Source: Candidatus Gastranaerophilales bacterium (GTDB lineage: Bacteria > Cyanobacteriota > Vampirovibrionia > Gastranaerophilales > Gastranaerophilaceae). Taken from it: 40,969 nt of DNA. Each line of letters starts with the position of its first letter. Positions within the stretch are counted from its first letter, which is position 1. Shown in pieces: positions 26,716 to 35,308 of this stretch. The position numbers and the translations under genes were made by a program. The stretch covers positions 1-40,969 of the forward strand of contig CALUYT010000056.1 of NCBI GenBank assembly GCA_944325085.1, given 5' to 3'. The notes beneath the pieces were generated by a model. The model searched no databases. It saw only the letters and a list, made by a program, of their open reading frames with translations, and had not been told where the DNA came from.

Positions 26716-27204
26716 GTGGAAATATTACTAGAATACTTAGCTAAAGGATTTTTAATAATGCTTGCAATATCAATGCCTTGCGTATTAGTTGCAGCAGGTA
26801 TTGGTCTTGTTGTAGGTATTTTGCAAGCTGTTACTCAGGTTCAAGAACAAACAATTGCAGCTGCTCCAAAAATTCTTGGGGTATTTCTTGTTATCATAAT
26901 AGGCGGAGTTGGGTTTATTAAATTATTAACCAATTTATTCCAAGAAGGTATGGTACTGGCTTTTAATACTGTACCGCATAGCGAAAGCTTTGTCCTAGAT
27001 TCTGATTACCACAAATACACAACTCCTTTTGAACACGAAATGAGAGATAAATTTAAAAATATCGAGTCAATGGACGAAATGCTCAAAAATCCTGGAAAAG
27101 TTCCATATATCGATAATTATAAAAAAGAAAAATATACTCCGGCAGCAAAAACACCTATGCCAAAACCTGATTTAGTTGAAACAAACAGAATACTCGGAAG
27201 ATAA
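26716..27204 (+). CDS. fliQ: Flagellar/type III export gate protein FliQ with long C-terminal tail
   Basis: Residues 1-88 are a complete FliQ: two membrane helices around GLVVGILQAVTQVQEQTIAAAPK and LGVFLVIIIGGVGFIKLL. FliQ is normally 86-90 residues; here 74 more follow (residues 89-162), charged and proline/lysine-rich with a helical part (EHEMRDKFKNIESMDEMLK). Four FliQ copies wrap FliP5R1, so the tail would present four charged extensions at the gate. The start is GTG with AAAGGA 9 nt upstream. It is followed by fliR after 4 nt. Confidence 0.92.
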   Translation: MEILLEYLAKGFLIMLAISMPCVLVAAGIGLVVGILQAVTQVQEQTIAAAPKILGVFLVIIIGGVGFIKLLTNLFQEGMVLAFNTVPHSESFVLDSDYHKYTTPFEHEMRDKFKNIESMDEMLKNPGKVPYIDNYKKEKYTPAAKTPMPKPDLVETNRILGR

Positions 27205-27208
27205 TTTA

Positions 27209-27991
27209 ATGGATAATATTATTACAGAACTAATGAAAATGTTTCCAACAATTAACACCTACATTATGGCAGGTGCATTAGTTTTTGCAAGACTCATCGG
27301 ATTTTTCAGATTTGCTCCGATTTTTAATAGAAAAGATTTTCCGGCATTAGTAAAAGTTCCATTTGCCTTACTTGTAACAATATTTATTGTCCCATTTTTA
27401 TCACCTGAAAAAGTATTTACCCAATGTGATTCTTTTATGCTTTCTATTCTTTTAAATGTCGTAGTAGGAGCAATGATTGGTTATATGGCACAACTAATAA
27501 CAATTGCAATAGATTGTGGTGCTGAAATGATTAATATGCAAATGGGTTTAACTTCTGCTACAACTCTTGATCCTACAACTTCAGCACAAGTTTCTATACT
27601 TACAAAAATGTTTTCACTTATGGGAATATTAATTTTTATTCACCTAGGTGGCGTTTACTGGTTATTTAAAGCCTTATTAAGAAGCTTTGAAATATTTCCA
27701 ATGTATTCTTCTCATATTCCTCTACCTCAACTTATAAAAATGGATTTACTAATTAAAATGTCTTCTAACACTTTATATATGGGGCTTCAAATTGCATCTC
27801 CTGTATTATTGGCAACATTAGCTCAAGATATTATCTTAGGCGTAATTTCAAGAACAGCACCACAAGTTAACGTATTCCAACTAAGTTTCTTATTCAAACC
27901 TGTTTTAGGCGCAGCAATACTTGTTTGGATATTACCAATGTTAATGAATATTATTGAAGAATACTTCCTAAGCTTTGCAAATATTATTTAA
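27209..27991 (+). CDS. fliR: Flagellar export gate protein FliR
   Basis: The 260-residue protein has six to seven membrane helices and completes the gate. Diagnostic segments are ARLIGFFRFAPIFNRKDFPALVKVPFAL, the QMGLTSATTLDP motif, LFKALLRSFEIFPM and the C-terminal LGVISRTAPQVNVFQLSFLFKPVLG (family: LGILARAAPQLNIF). The ATG at 27209 is chosen by comparison with the family; the frame back to 27176 overlaps fliQ. It ends the operon here. No flhB or flhA follows; those essential partners must be elsewhere. Confidence 0.93.
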   Translation: MDNIITELMKMFPTINTYIMAGALVFARLIGFFRFAPIFNRKDFPALVKVPFALLVTIFIVPFLSPEKVFTQCDSFMLSILLNVVVGAMIGYMAQLITIAIDCGAEMINMQMGLTSATTLDPTTSAQVSILTKMFSLMGILIFIHLGGVYWLFKALLRSFEIFPMYSSHIPLPQLIKMDLLIKMSSNTLYMGLQIASPVLLATLAQDIILGVISRTAPQVNVFQLSFLFKPVLGAAILVWILPMLMNIIEEYFLSFANII

Positions 27992-27996
27992 AATAT

Positions 27997-29421
27997 TTAT
28001 TTTAAAACTTCAATAACACTATAATCTGTCAAATATGGCAAGTGATCTTCTGTAATAAGTTCCCCAGGCAATAAAATCGAAATTCCAGGAGGACATTCTG
28101 CAACAACTTCACCTGACAATCTGCCAACAGCATCTTTTGTAGGAATAATTTCTTTTTCTGAGAAATAAGCATCTCTTAGACTTTTTTTGATAATTGGAGT
28201 TAACATTGGCATATGCTTTTTATTCTCCAAATAATATATATCTTGATAATTGTGTGTATCAATCTTTTTCAAACAATCTACAAGATATTCAAAGTCAGAA
28301 CGTTTGTTACCAATATTACATAAAATCAATATACCAACATCAGAAGCACTTTCTACTTCAATACCAAAATCTATTTCCAAAATAGATTCTAATCTTTTAC
28401 CAGAAAGCCCGTCTGCTTTTATGAATACTTTTGTAACATCAGTTTTATAACCAAAATCAGATTTTAACTGATGAATATTTTGCATCTTATCAATTTCTGA
28501 ACGTAAATATTTTGCATTAGCAATAGCTTTTGCTAATTGCTTTTGACCTCTTTGACTTTGTAAATTTGCTCTTGCCGCATCTAAACTTGCCAACAACATT
28601 AAAGATGGACTTGTTGTATGCAATAACATCAATGCTCTTTCTACATCTTCGGCTGAAATCATTGAATCTTCACTTATATGTAACATTGAAGATTGACTCA
28701 TACTTCCACCGGTTTTATGTAAAGAATGAACGACAATATCAGCACCTAATTTTAAAGATGTAGTAGGAAGTTTATCATTAAAATTCCACAAACAGCCATG
28801 AGCCTCATCTACAATTAAAGGTACATTATATTTTTTACAAACTTTAGAAATAGTCTGAATATCTGAAACTACGCCTTCGTATGTAGGATTTGTTATCCAT
28901 ACCATTGAAACATCATCATTATTTTTCAACAAATCTTCAATAACTTTAGCGTCAACATTACCCCACAAACCCCAATCTGTTAACTTTTCAGGAACAATCC
29001 ACAAAGGTTCAGCTCCTGATATTATTAATCCAGTCAATATAGAACGATGACAATTTCTATTTACAATAACTTTTTGACCTTTTTTAGTTAATCCCATAGC
29101 AATAGCAAGATTGCCAATAGTAGAACCATTTAATAAAAAGAATGTTCTTTTAGCACCAAAAGCTTTTGCAGCCAATTCTTCAGCTTCTTTTATAGGACCT
29201 GTCGCAGGAGTCAATGTTCCTAAATTATCAAATTCATCAGTTGTATCAACAAGCAAAGCTTTTTTCCCGACAAGATTTCTAAAGTCAGGTAAAGTTCCCA
29301 AACCTTTAGTATGTCCAGGAATATGAAACTGAAAAGTCGGATTGTCATAAGCTTTTTTAAGTGCTTCTACAATCGGGGCGTGAATTTTTACTTGTTTATC
29401 ATTTTTAATTTTATTGGGCAT
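27997..29421 (-). CDS. Orn/Lys/Arg decarboxylase (SpeA-type, PLP-dependent)
   Basis: The 474-residue enzyme belongs to the fold-type I Orn/Lys/Arg decarboxylases, short Bacillus SpeA/YaaO subclass. FHIPGHTKGLG at the start, LNGSTIGNLAIAMGL, LIVDEAHGCLWNF (the PLP-ring Asp and His) and DIVVHSLHKTGGSMSQSSMLH (Schiff-base Lys) are all present, and CPPGISILLPGE closes the C-terminal domain. It makes agmatine, cadaverine or putrescine; arginine is the common substrate of this subclass but cannot be fixed by reading. It has no ribosome site and a leaderless-type promoter. It is divergent from the porin gene. Confidence 0.93.
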   Translation of the reverse strand: MPNKIKNDKQVKIHAPIVEALKKAYDNPTFQFHIPGHTKGLGTLPDFRNLVGKKALLVDTTDEFDNLGTLTPATGPIKEAEELAAKAFGAKRTFFLLNGSTIGNLAIAMGLTKKGQKVIVNRNCHRSILTGLIISGAEPLWIVPEKLTDWGLWGNVDAKVIEDLLKNNDDVSMVWITNPTYEGVVSDIQTISKVCKKYNVPLIVDEAHGCLWNFNDKLPTTSLKLGADIVVHSLHKTGGSMSQSSMLHISEDSMISAEDVERALMLLHTTSPSLMLLASLDAARANLQSQRGQKQLAKAIANAKYLRSEIDKMQNIHQLKSDFGYKTDVTKVFIKADGLSGKRLESILEIDFGIEVESASDVGILILCNIGNKRSDFEYLVDCLKKIDTHNYQDIYYLENKKHMPMLTPIIKKSLRDAYFSEKEIIPTKDAVGRLSGEVVAECPPGISILLPGELITEDHLPYLTDYSVIEVLK

Positions 29422-29433
29422 AGTAAAAATATA
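29422..29433 (-). promoter_or_regulatory. -10 box of the decarboxylase gene, leaderless spacing
   Basis: TATATT (29433-29428) lies exactly 6 nt before the ATG at 29421, so transcription should begin at the start codon. Confidence 0.5.
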
Positions 29434-29444
29434 CTACAAAAAAC

Positions 29445-29473
29445 TTTAAAATCTACATGTATTATGATACAAT
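29445..29473 (+). promoter_or_regulatory. Promoter of the porin gene
   Basis: TTTAAA (29445-29450), 17 bp, then TACAAT (29468-29473) with extended TG (29465-29466). The ATG at 29484 is 10 nt on, leaving a leader of about 4 nt with no ribosome site. Confidence 0.5.
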
Positions 29474-29483
29474 CTTTACACAT

Positions 29484-30875
29484 ATGAAAAAATTATTAAA
29501 ATTCATACTTATTTCAACATTAATATTTATCCCATCATTAGATGCAAAAGCTGCGGAAGACATAGCTGACGAACTTCTGGAAACAAAATTTGCAGACGAA
29601 ATTGTTCTTAACACAAATCCACATGAACTAACAACAGAAAATAATAATAAATTTAATAAAAGAATAGCAATAGAACAAAGTAAAAATGATAGTTTAGAAA
29701 CAGAAAATTCACAAACAGAAAGTCCAAAGGAACAATTTAAAGATCTTTTTAGGTTAAATTCAAATATTGATAAACCAGATGAAGAAGACTCCATCTTGGA
29801 TAACAACGAATTGGATTTTGAAATATTTAGAAGATTTGATAAAGATAACGATAACAAAATTGATGAAGACACACTACTTGGTAAAATCTATCATACTAAA
29901 ATAACAAGAACTGATATTCAATCATTCTTACTCAAAGATGAATTATCACATGAATTTAAAGAAGGACCTCTTCATAAAACTCAAATTTATGCAGGTTATA
30001 GAGGGGGCATAAATGCTCTATTTAACCAAAACTACTCAACCGAATATGATAATGCAACAACAGAACTTGGTGTATATGGTTCATTTAGAAATCCTGACTA
30101 TAAATTCAAATTTAATATAAATCCTGTCCCATCATCTGGCAGAAACTATCTTGATTCAATTTGGGGAGATGCATATATTATGAACAGCTCTATCCCTAAT
30201 CACCAAATTGTAGCAGGTTATTCAAGAGTTCAAACCGGTATAGAAGGTGGCTCATCATCTTTTGTATTACCATTTGTTGCAAGATCACAAATTGCAAGAA
30301 ACTTCGGAAACTCAAGATCATTATCAGTGAAAGTAATGGGTAATTATAAATATGCAGACTATAGTCTTTCTTTTGGTTCTTCTGGAAGATCTTTAATAAG
30401 TGGTTTCCCAGGAACAGAATTTAATGGGTGGTTAAATATTAAACCTTTTGGTTCTTTAGATCATAAATATGGTAAATTAACAATTGGTGGAGGTTTTAAT
30501 GGCGGACATAACCAAATAAATTACGGTGTTGGAAGCGTATATATAGGTTACAGACATAAAAAATTATGGACAAATTTTGAAGCGGCAATTGCGGATGGAT
30601 ACAATGGTTCGCAAGGAGTAAGCGAAAATAAAGCCTGTGGTTTTGCATATACTGCAGGTTGGAAATTCACACCTAAGCTTCAACTTATTGGAAGAATTGA
30701 CCAGTTTGATCCAAATAGAGATATTTCCGGAGACCTAAAAAGAGAATATACTATTGGACTCAATTGGTTTATAAAAGGACAAGCGCTAAAAGTCATATTA
30801 AATTACGTTTTCTGTGATAGCCAAAATCGACCAGACAGCCACAAAATTATTCTAGCAACTCAAGTATTGCTATAA
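29484..30875 (+). CDS. Outer-membrane beta-barrel porin with EF-hand-like loop
   Basis: The 463-residue protein starts with a signal peptide (MKKLLKFILISTLIFIPSLDAKA^AED). Residues 25-150 are acidic and contain FDKDNDNKIDEDTL, matching an EF-hand loop (D-x-D-x-D-x-x-I) except for Thr at position 12. From about 155 to the end there are regular amphipathic strands with aromatic and glycine residues (TQIYAGYRGGINALF, KLTIGGGFNGGHNQINYG, KLQLIGRIDQFDPNRDISGD), as in phosphate-selective or carbonate-type porins. The last strand is HKIILATQVLL. It should sit in the outer membrane as a diffusion channel. The ATG at 29484 is used since the longer frame overlaps the -10 box. Confidence 0.75.
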   Translation: MKKLLKFILISTLIFIPSLDAKAAEDIADELLETKFADEIVLNTNPHELTTENNNKFNKRIAIEQSKNDSLETENSQTESPKEQFKDLFRLNSNIDKPDEEDSILDNNELDFEIFRRFDKDNDNKIDEDTLLGKIYHTKITRTDIQSFLLKDELSHEFKEGPLHKTQIYAGYRGGINALFNQNYSTEYDNATTELGVYGSFRNPDYKFKFNINPVPSSGRNYLDSIWGDAYIMNSSIPNHQIVAGYSRVQTGIEGGSSSFVLPFVARSQIARNFGNSRSLSVKVMGNYKYADYSLSFGSSGRSLISGFPGTEFNGWLNIKPFGSLDHKYGKLTIGGGFNGGHNQINYGVGSVYIGYRHKKLWTNFEAAIADGYNGSQGVSENKACGFAYTAGWKFTPKLQLIGRIDQFDPNRDISGDLKREYTIGLNWFIKGQALKVILNYVFCDSQNRPDSHKIILATQVLL

Positions 30876-30876
30876 T

Positions 30877-30906
30877 CTGACAAATACGATATAATAAATA
30901 TATAAT
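30877..30906 (+). promoter_or_regulatory. Promoter of the second prepilin gene
   Basis: CTGACA (30877-30882) and TATAAT (30901-30906) are 18 bp apart; the start near 30913 leaves GAGGA in a short leader before the GTG at 30933. Confidence 0.45.
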
Positions 30907-30932
30907 ATAATTGATGAGGATTGGTTTTTATA

Positions 30933-31778
30933 GTGATTAAATTTAAGAAAAATGCTGGTTTCACACTATCAGAAATTTTGGTAACAATGGGACTTATTGG
31001 AGTAATAAGTGCTATGACTATTCCAACTTTAGCTTACAATTACAGAGCAAAAGTTTTAGAAGAACAATTTAGAGCGACATATAGTGAAATCAGAGAAATT
31101 GGTTCCCGCCTTAATTATGATAAAGGTGATGTAGGAACATACGCAAACAATACAGATTTTAACAATTGGCAACGAGAATTTATGTCAATGATAAATGGTG
31201 GTAACAACCTTCTTAATGGATTAAATCCTGGCAATATCACCGGTGAATTGAGAAAAATTTATAAAAATGCAGGAGGTAGCCCTGGACCTTACAGATTTAA
31301 TTTAGGCGCAAGAGGTAGAGTTCAAACTTCTGTTATATGTGATAACGGATCGATTTGGCTTGATAGTAAAGGTCGAATTTGGACATTCAACTCTGAAAAC
31401 AGAATAATCTGTGTTGATATTAATGGTATTGCAAACCCTAATAGAATAAATATAGATACATTTGCATATATTCCAATGAGTGCTGAACAAGTTGCAACTT
31501 GGGTATATGAAGATCCTGATAACCCTGACAATTATTCAGGTTCTATTATTCCATGTGACTTAGATGTTATTATTGGTAAAGGTCTATCTAATGCTATTCC
31601 TGAAAAACCATATGTTAAAAATGTAAATAACAAAAGAGTTGCACTTGATGCTTGTCCATTTTTTGAACCTGTAGAAAATATAGCTCCAATGAATAGTTCT
31701 TCTCCAGGTAGATCCGCCAAAAATAGACCTGTTACAAGTTCTGATACATATTGGAAAACATACATTAATTACAAATAA
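30933..31778 (+). CDS. Type IV prepilin-like protein
   Basis: The 281-residue protein begins MIKFKKNAGFTLSEILVTMG, a nine-residue basic leader with the prepilin peptidase site G^F and Glu5, then a helix ending AMTIPTLAYNYRAK. The GTG at 30933 is preferred because it gives a normal leader length; TTG at 30921 lies directly against GAGGA. The large C-terminal domain (about 240 residues) has SVICDNGSIWLDSKGRIWTF, a DNGS/WLD pattern I have seen as typical of pseudopilin-like proteins in this lineage, and three cysteines. Pilus or secretion pseudopilus membership is unknown. It is monocistronic. Confidence 0.85.
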   Translation: MIKFKKNAGFTLSEILVTMGLIGVISAMTIPTLAYNYRAKVLEEQFRATYSEIREIGSRLNYDKGDVGTYANNTDFNNWQREFMSMINGGNNLLNGLNPGNITGELRKIYKNAGGSPGPYRFNLGARGRVQTSVICDNGSIWLDSKGRIWTFNSENRIICVDINGIANPNRINIDTFAYIPMSAEQVATWVYEDPDNPDNYSGSIIPCDLDVIIGKGLSNAIPEKPYVKNVNNKRVALDACPFFEPVENIAPMNSSSPGRSAKNRPVTSSDTYWKTYINYK

Positions 31779-31808
31779 AAAAAACGGGATTAAAATCCCG
31801 TTTTTTTT
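31777..31808. terminator. Bidirectional terminator
   Basis: AAAACGGGAT (31781-31790) pairs with ATCCCGTTTT (31795-31804), loop TAAA, with A-run before and T8 after. It overlaps the stop codons of the convergent prepilin and dehydrogenase genes. Confidence 0.9.
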
Positions 31809-32778
31809 AGAATTTCAATAAAACTTTTAAGGTTTCTTTTTCTTTATTTTTTTCAAAACCTTCAATTGCATCATCAACAGAATACACTGCCGAAATCAAT
31901 GGTGAAAAATCTATTTTGCCGGATTTTAATAATCTTAATGCAGCAGGGAACTGACCACAACGAGAACCTAGCACAGTAATTTCATCTATTACAATTGGAG
32001 CCAAATTAAATTCTTTTGATGCTGCAACAGTACTTTTCAAAACCAATGTTCCTCTTGGTTTAGTTAAAGCTAATGCGGTTTCAAAACCAGAGATAGAGCC
32101 TGTGGCTTCAACAACAACATCATAAATTTTTTCAATTTTAAATTCATTTAACAATGCTGTTTGCACACCTTGTGCTGAAGCAATATCCAATTTATTTTTA
32201 TGTTTACCAACCAAAGTTACATCTATATTTTGAGCATTTAAAGCTAAAGCAGTTATCAAACCTAACTTTCCATCACCTAAAACAATAACTTTTTCAAATG
32301 GTTTAATATGATGTTGTTCTGTTATTTCTAAGGCTGCAGCTAATGGTTCTACAAAAACAGCTTGTTCATCAGATACATTATCAGGAACTTCAAACAATAC
32401 TTCTGTTGGCATTGTAAAATACTCTGCAAAAACACCATCTTTATGAAAAATACCTAATGTATGTCTGTTAGGACAATGTCTATATAATTTTTCTGCACAC
32501 CAAGGACAAGAAGGCTCTTTGCAACCATAACTTATTTCAGGAACAACTCTTTTGCCAATCAAAGATTTATCTTCTGAATTTACATCAACAACAACTCCGA
32601 CAGCTTCATGTCCTAAAACACCAACATATCCCATATAACCTTTTGTTATTTCATAATCTGTGTTACATATACCAGCAAGAGTTACTTTTACTAAAGCTTC
32701 CCCTTTTTGCAAAACTGGTTTTTCATAATTATCTACCAACTTTAATTCATTATCTTTTGTAAATACTACAGCTTTCAT
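31807..32778 (-). CDS. Zinc-dependent medium-chain alcohol/polyol dehydrogenase
   Basis: The 323-residue protein is a zinc MDR oxidoreductase. Catalytic zinc ligands are C38 (AGICNTDYE), H57 and E58 (LGHEAVG). The structural zinc site is C86, C91, C94 and C102 (YGCKEPSCPWCAEKLYRHC), with an extra residue in the first spacer. The nucleotide-binding turn is LGDGKLGL at about 173-180. The relatives are threonine, sorbitol or amino-sugar dehydrogenases; the substrate is not evident. AAGGAG lies 5 nt before the ATG. It begins 9 nt after the sugar-binding protein gene, so a sugar or polyol substrate is plausible. Confidence 0.88.
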   Translation of the reverse strand: MKAVVFTKDNELKLVDNYEKPVLQKGEALVKVTLAGICNTDYEITKGYMGYVGVLGHEAVGVVVDVNSEDKSLIGKRVVPEISYGCKEPSCPWCAEKLYRHCPNRHTLGIFHKDGVFAEYFTMPTEVLFEVPDNVSDEQAVFVEPLAAALEITEQHHIKPFEKVIVLGDGKLGLITALALNAQNIDVTLVGKHKNKLDIASAQGVQTALLNEFKIEKIYDVVVEATGSISGFETALALTKPRGTLVLKSTVAASKEFNLAPIVIDEITVLGSRCGQFPAALRLLKSGKIDFSPLISAVYSVDDAIEGFEKNKEKETLKVLLKF

Positions 32779-32787
32779 CTTTTCTCC

Positions 32788-34011
32788 TTATTCTTCAATT
32801 GATTTCCAATCTTTAGCAACTTTTTTTAAAATATTTTCAGTAGTATCTTCATCTAACAATATTTTCTGAGTTGCCACATTCATTATATTATTAATATCTT
32901 TTTGCCCTCGTTGAGTTTTATATACCGGTTGAATTTTATTCAACTGACTCGCACTTATAACTCTGGCTTTTGCGAATAAATCATCTTCTGTATAATTTGT
33001 ATAAAACTCATTTTTTAAAGCTTTTTTATTAACAGCCAAAACACCTGTTAATTTTGCAAGTTCAAGTTGATTTTTCTCATTAGTTAAATATAGTGCAAAT
33101 TTTAAAGCGTCGTTTTTATGCTTAGCCCTTAATGGAATTACAAAATTCATAAGTGAAAAATCATTTTGACCTAATTCACCTTTTATTTGAGGTGCAACAT
33201 CTGTATTTGAATAAGTTAATGGAGCATTTTCTTTAATCATATTCAAAAAATTTGCACCTGCATTTAGCAATACTATATTACCTGACATATATTTTTCTAA
33301 AGCTTCTTGCAATGTCATCGTTATAGACTCTTTTGGTATCAAATCTTTTGAATATAAATATTTAAACATATCAAAAACTTCAACAGATTTTTCAGAACTT
33401 ACCAAAGATGACGATGCAACCCCATACTTATTTAAAATTTTTAGCATAGTATCATTCTCGGTCAAATTTGGCAAAATAATATAAGACAAAGTTCTAGCCT
33501 TTACAATTGGTGCAAATTGCGCAACTTGAGAATAAGTTTCAGGAACATTTACTCCTGATTTTTGTAACAAAGCCTTATTATATATTGTAATTGCACTTGT
33601 TGCATACCAAGGTATAGAAAATATCTTACCATCATATTCTAAAGATTTTAAAATTTCAGTATTAAATTGTTCTAACTCAGGTTGAGGAATTTCATAAAGA
33701 GCTCCTTTATGCGCCAAAGTTGCAGAAAAATCCGGATTTAAATTAACTAAATCTGGCGGATTATCACTTAATACAGAAGCTAATGTTCTTTTTTCTCCCT
33801 CAGAAAATGGAACATCTACCCATTTTATCTTAATTTCAGGATTTTCTTTTTCAAAATCTGCAATCACATTTTTTATATATGGTGCAAAATCACTCATTTG
33901 CAAAGTCCAAAATACAACTTCATCATTACTTTGCCTTTTACCAAATACAAAAAATATACCGGTTACTAAAATTAACGTAGAAACAACTATTATCCAAAAA
34001 GTTTTATTCAA
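32788..34011 (-). CDS. ABC sugar-type extracellular solute-binding protein, membrane anchored
   Basis: The 407-residue protein is a family 1 (MalE/UgpB-like) binding protein: FWTLQMSDFAPYIKNVIADFE at the start, PDLVNLNPDFSATLAHKGAL, IPWYATSAITIYNKALL and NEKNQLELAKLTGVLAVNKKAL near the end. Residues 4-24 (TFWIIVVSTLILVTGIFFVF) are hydrophobic with no clear cleavage site and no lipobox cysteine, so it is probably tethered to the inner membrane. The start is TTG with AAAGGA 8 nt upstream. No permease or ATPase gene is adjacent. The co-transcribed dehydrogenase may oxidise the imported compound. Confidence 0.85.
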   Translation of the reverse strand: MNKTFWIIVVSTLILVTGIFFVFGKRQSNDEVVFWTLQMSDFAPYIKNVIADFEKENPEIKIKWVDVPFSEGEKRTLASVLSDNPPDLVNLNPDFSATLAHKGALYEIPQPELEQFNTEILKSLEYDGKIFSIPWYATSAITIYNKALLQKSGVNVPETYSQVAQFAPIVKARTLSYIILPNLTENDTMLKILNKYGVASSSLVSSEKSVEVFDMFKYLYSKDLIPKESITMTLQEALEKYMSGNIVLLNAGANFLNMIKENAPLTYSNTDVAPQIKGELGQNDFSLMNFVIPLRAKHKNDALKFALYLTNEKNQLELAKLTGVLAVNKKALKNEFYTNYTEDDLFAKARVISASQLNKIQPVYKTQRGQKDINNIMNVATQKILLDEDTTENILKKVAKDWKSIEE

Positions 34012-34023
34012 ATTAATATTCCT

Positions 34024-34052
34024 TTGTAAAATACATCTACCCCTGCTATAAT
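34024..34052 (+). promoter_or_regulatory. Promoter of rarA, giving a leaderless mRNA
   Basis: TTGTAA (34024-34029), 17 bp, then TATAAT (34047-34052) with extended TG. The ATG at 34059 lies exactly at the expected transcription start. Confidence 0.7.
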
Positions 34053-34058
34053 TATACT

Positions 34059-35291
34059 ATGAATAATTTATTTACGGAACTTGAAAACCAAAATAAACAA
34101 ATACCTCTTGCTGAAATTTTAAGACCTAAAACATTAGAAGATTTTTTAGGACAAAGTAATGTTATTTCACCAAGAAGTCCTCTATTAAACTTGCTAAAAA
34201 CTAACAGACTTTTTTCCTTAATATTATGGGGGACTCCAGGTTGTGGAAAAACAACATTAGCAAGATTAATTGCCACTAAAACTAATGCACAATTTATTGA
34301 AATATCAGCTGTAACTTCAGGAGTAAAAGATATAAAAGATGCCGTAGATAAAGCAAAAGAATCCTTACGTGCAGGAACAAAAACTATATTATTTATCGAC
34401 GAAATACATAGATATTCAAAAACTCAACAAGATGCACTTTTACCTCATCTTGAAAATGGAACATTATTTTTAATCGGTTCTACAACTGAAAATCCATCAT
34501 TTCAAGTTGTACCGGCGCTTTTATCAAGATTACAAGTAATAAGATTAAATTCTATAGATGATGAGAGCATGTCAAAAATTATAAAAAAAGGCTTTTCATA
34601 CCTTGCTACTACCTATACACCAATGGAATGTGAAAGTGGAGTTTTAGATTTTATAATTAATTTGGCAAGAGGAGATGCAAGATATGCTCTTAACATAACT
34701 GAGAATGCTTATTTTGCAAGTGATTTAAAAGATAACAAAAAAATACTTACTGTTAAAACCATTGAAGAAATTTGTCAGCAAAGAAATACTAGATATTCAA
34801 GACAAGAACATTACGATTGCGCTTCAGCATTTCAAAAGAGTTTAAGAGGAAGTGATCCTGATGCGGCAATATATTATTTAGCAAAAATGATAACAGCAGG
34901 AGAAGACCCAAGATTTATTGCAAGAAGGCTTATCACCTGTGCAGCTGAAGATGTTGGGAATGCAGATCCAAATGCACTTAATATCGCAATAAATGCATAT
35001 AAAGCAGTAGAACTTTTAGGACTTCCGGAAGGTAGAATTCCACTAGCTCAAGCCGTTATATATGTTGCAAGAGCACCAAAATCTAATGAAACAGTCTGTG
35101 CAATTGATGCTGCACTATCTGATATAGCTAACGGTAAAGACTATCCACCTCCAATGCACCTAAGGGATGCACATTATAAAGATGCCTCAAAATACGGATT
35201 TGGAAACGGATATATATATTCACATGATGCACCGGATATTAAACAGCAGTTCATGCCGGATGAACTGCTGAATAAAAAATATACAAAATAA
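34059..35291 (+). CDS. rarA: Replication-associated recombination protein A (RarA/MgsA AAA+ ATPase)
   Basis: The 410-residue AAA+ ATPase acts at stalled replication forks. LAEILRPKTLEDFLGQ starts the family; Walker A is WGTPGCGKTTLAR at about 59-71; Walker B is ILFIDEIHRYSKTQQDALLPHLENG; sensor 1 is in LIGSTTENPSF; the arginine finger region is VPALLSRLQVIRL. The C-terminal tetramerisation domain holds DPDAAIYYLAKMITAGEDPRFIARRL and HYKDASKYGFG. Length is somewhat below the usual 420-450. It has no ribosome site. It converges on the gene at 35309 with no visible terminator. Confidence 0.96.
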   Translation: MNNLFTELENQNKQIPLAEILRPKTLEDFLGQSNVISPRSPLLNLLKTNRLFSLILWGTPGCGKTTLARLIATKTNAQFIEISAVTSGVKDIKDAVDKAKESLRAGTKTILFIDEIHRYSKTQQDALLPHLENGTLFLIGSTTENPSFQVVPALLSRLQVIRLNSIDDESMSKIIKKGFSYLATTYTPMECESGVLDFIINLARGDARYALNITENAYFASDLKDNKKILTVKTIEEICQQRNTRYSRQEHYDCASAFQKSLRGSDPDAAIYYLAKMITAGEDPRFIARRLITCAAEDVGNADPNALNIAINAYKAVELLGLPEGRIPLAQAVIYVARAPKSNETVCAIDAALSDIANGKDYPPPMHLRDAHYKDASKYGFGNGYIYSHDAPDIKQQFMPDELLNKKYTK

Positions 35292-35308
35292 ATTAATACT
35301 TATTAGTT

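Noticed and set aside
29462-29872. Antisense frame opposite the porin N-terminus
   Set aside because: Serine/leucine-rich mirror of an acidic coding region; its start would have no promoter or ribosome site.
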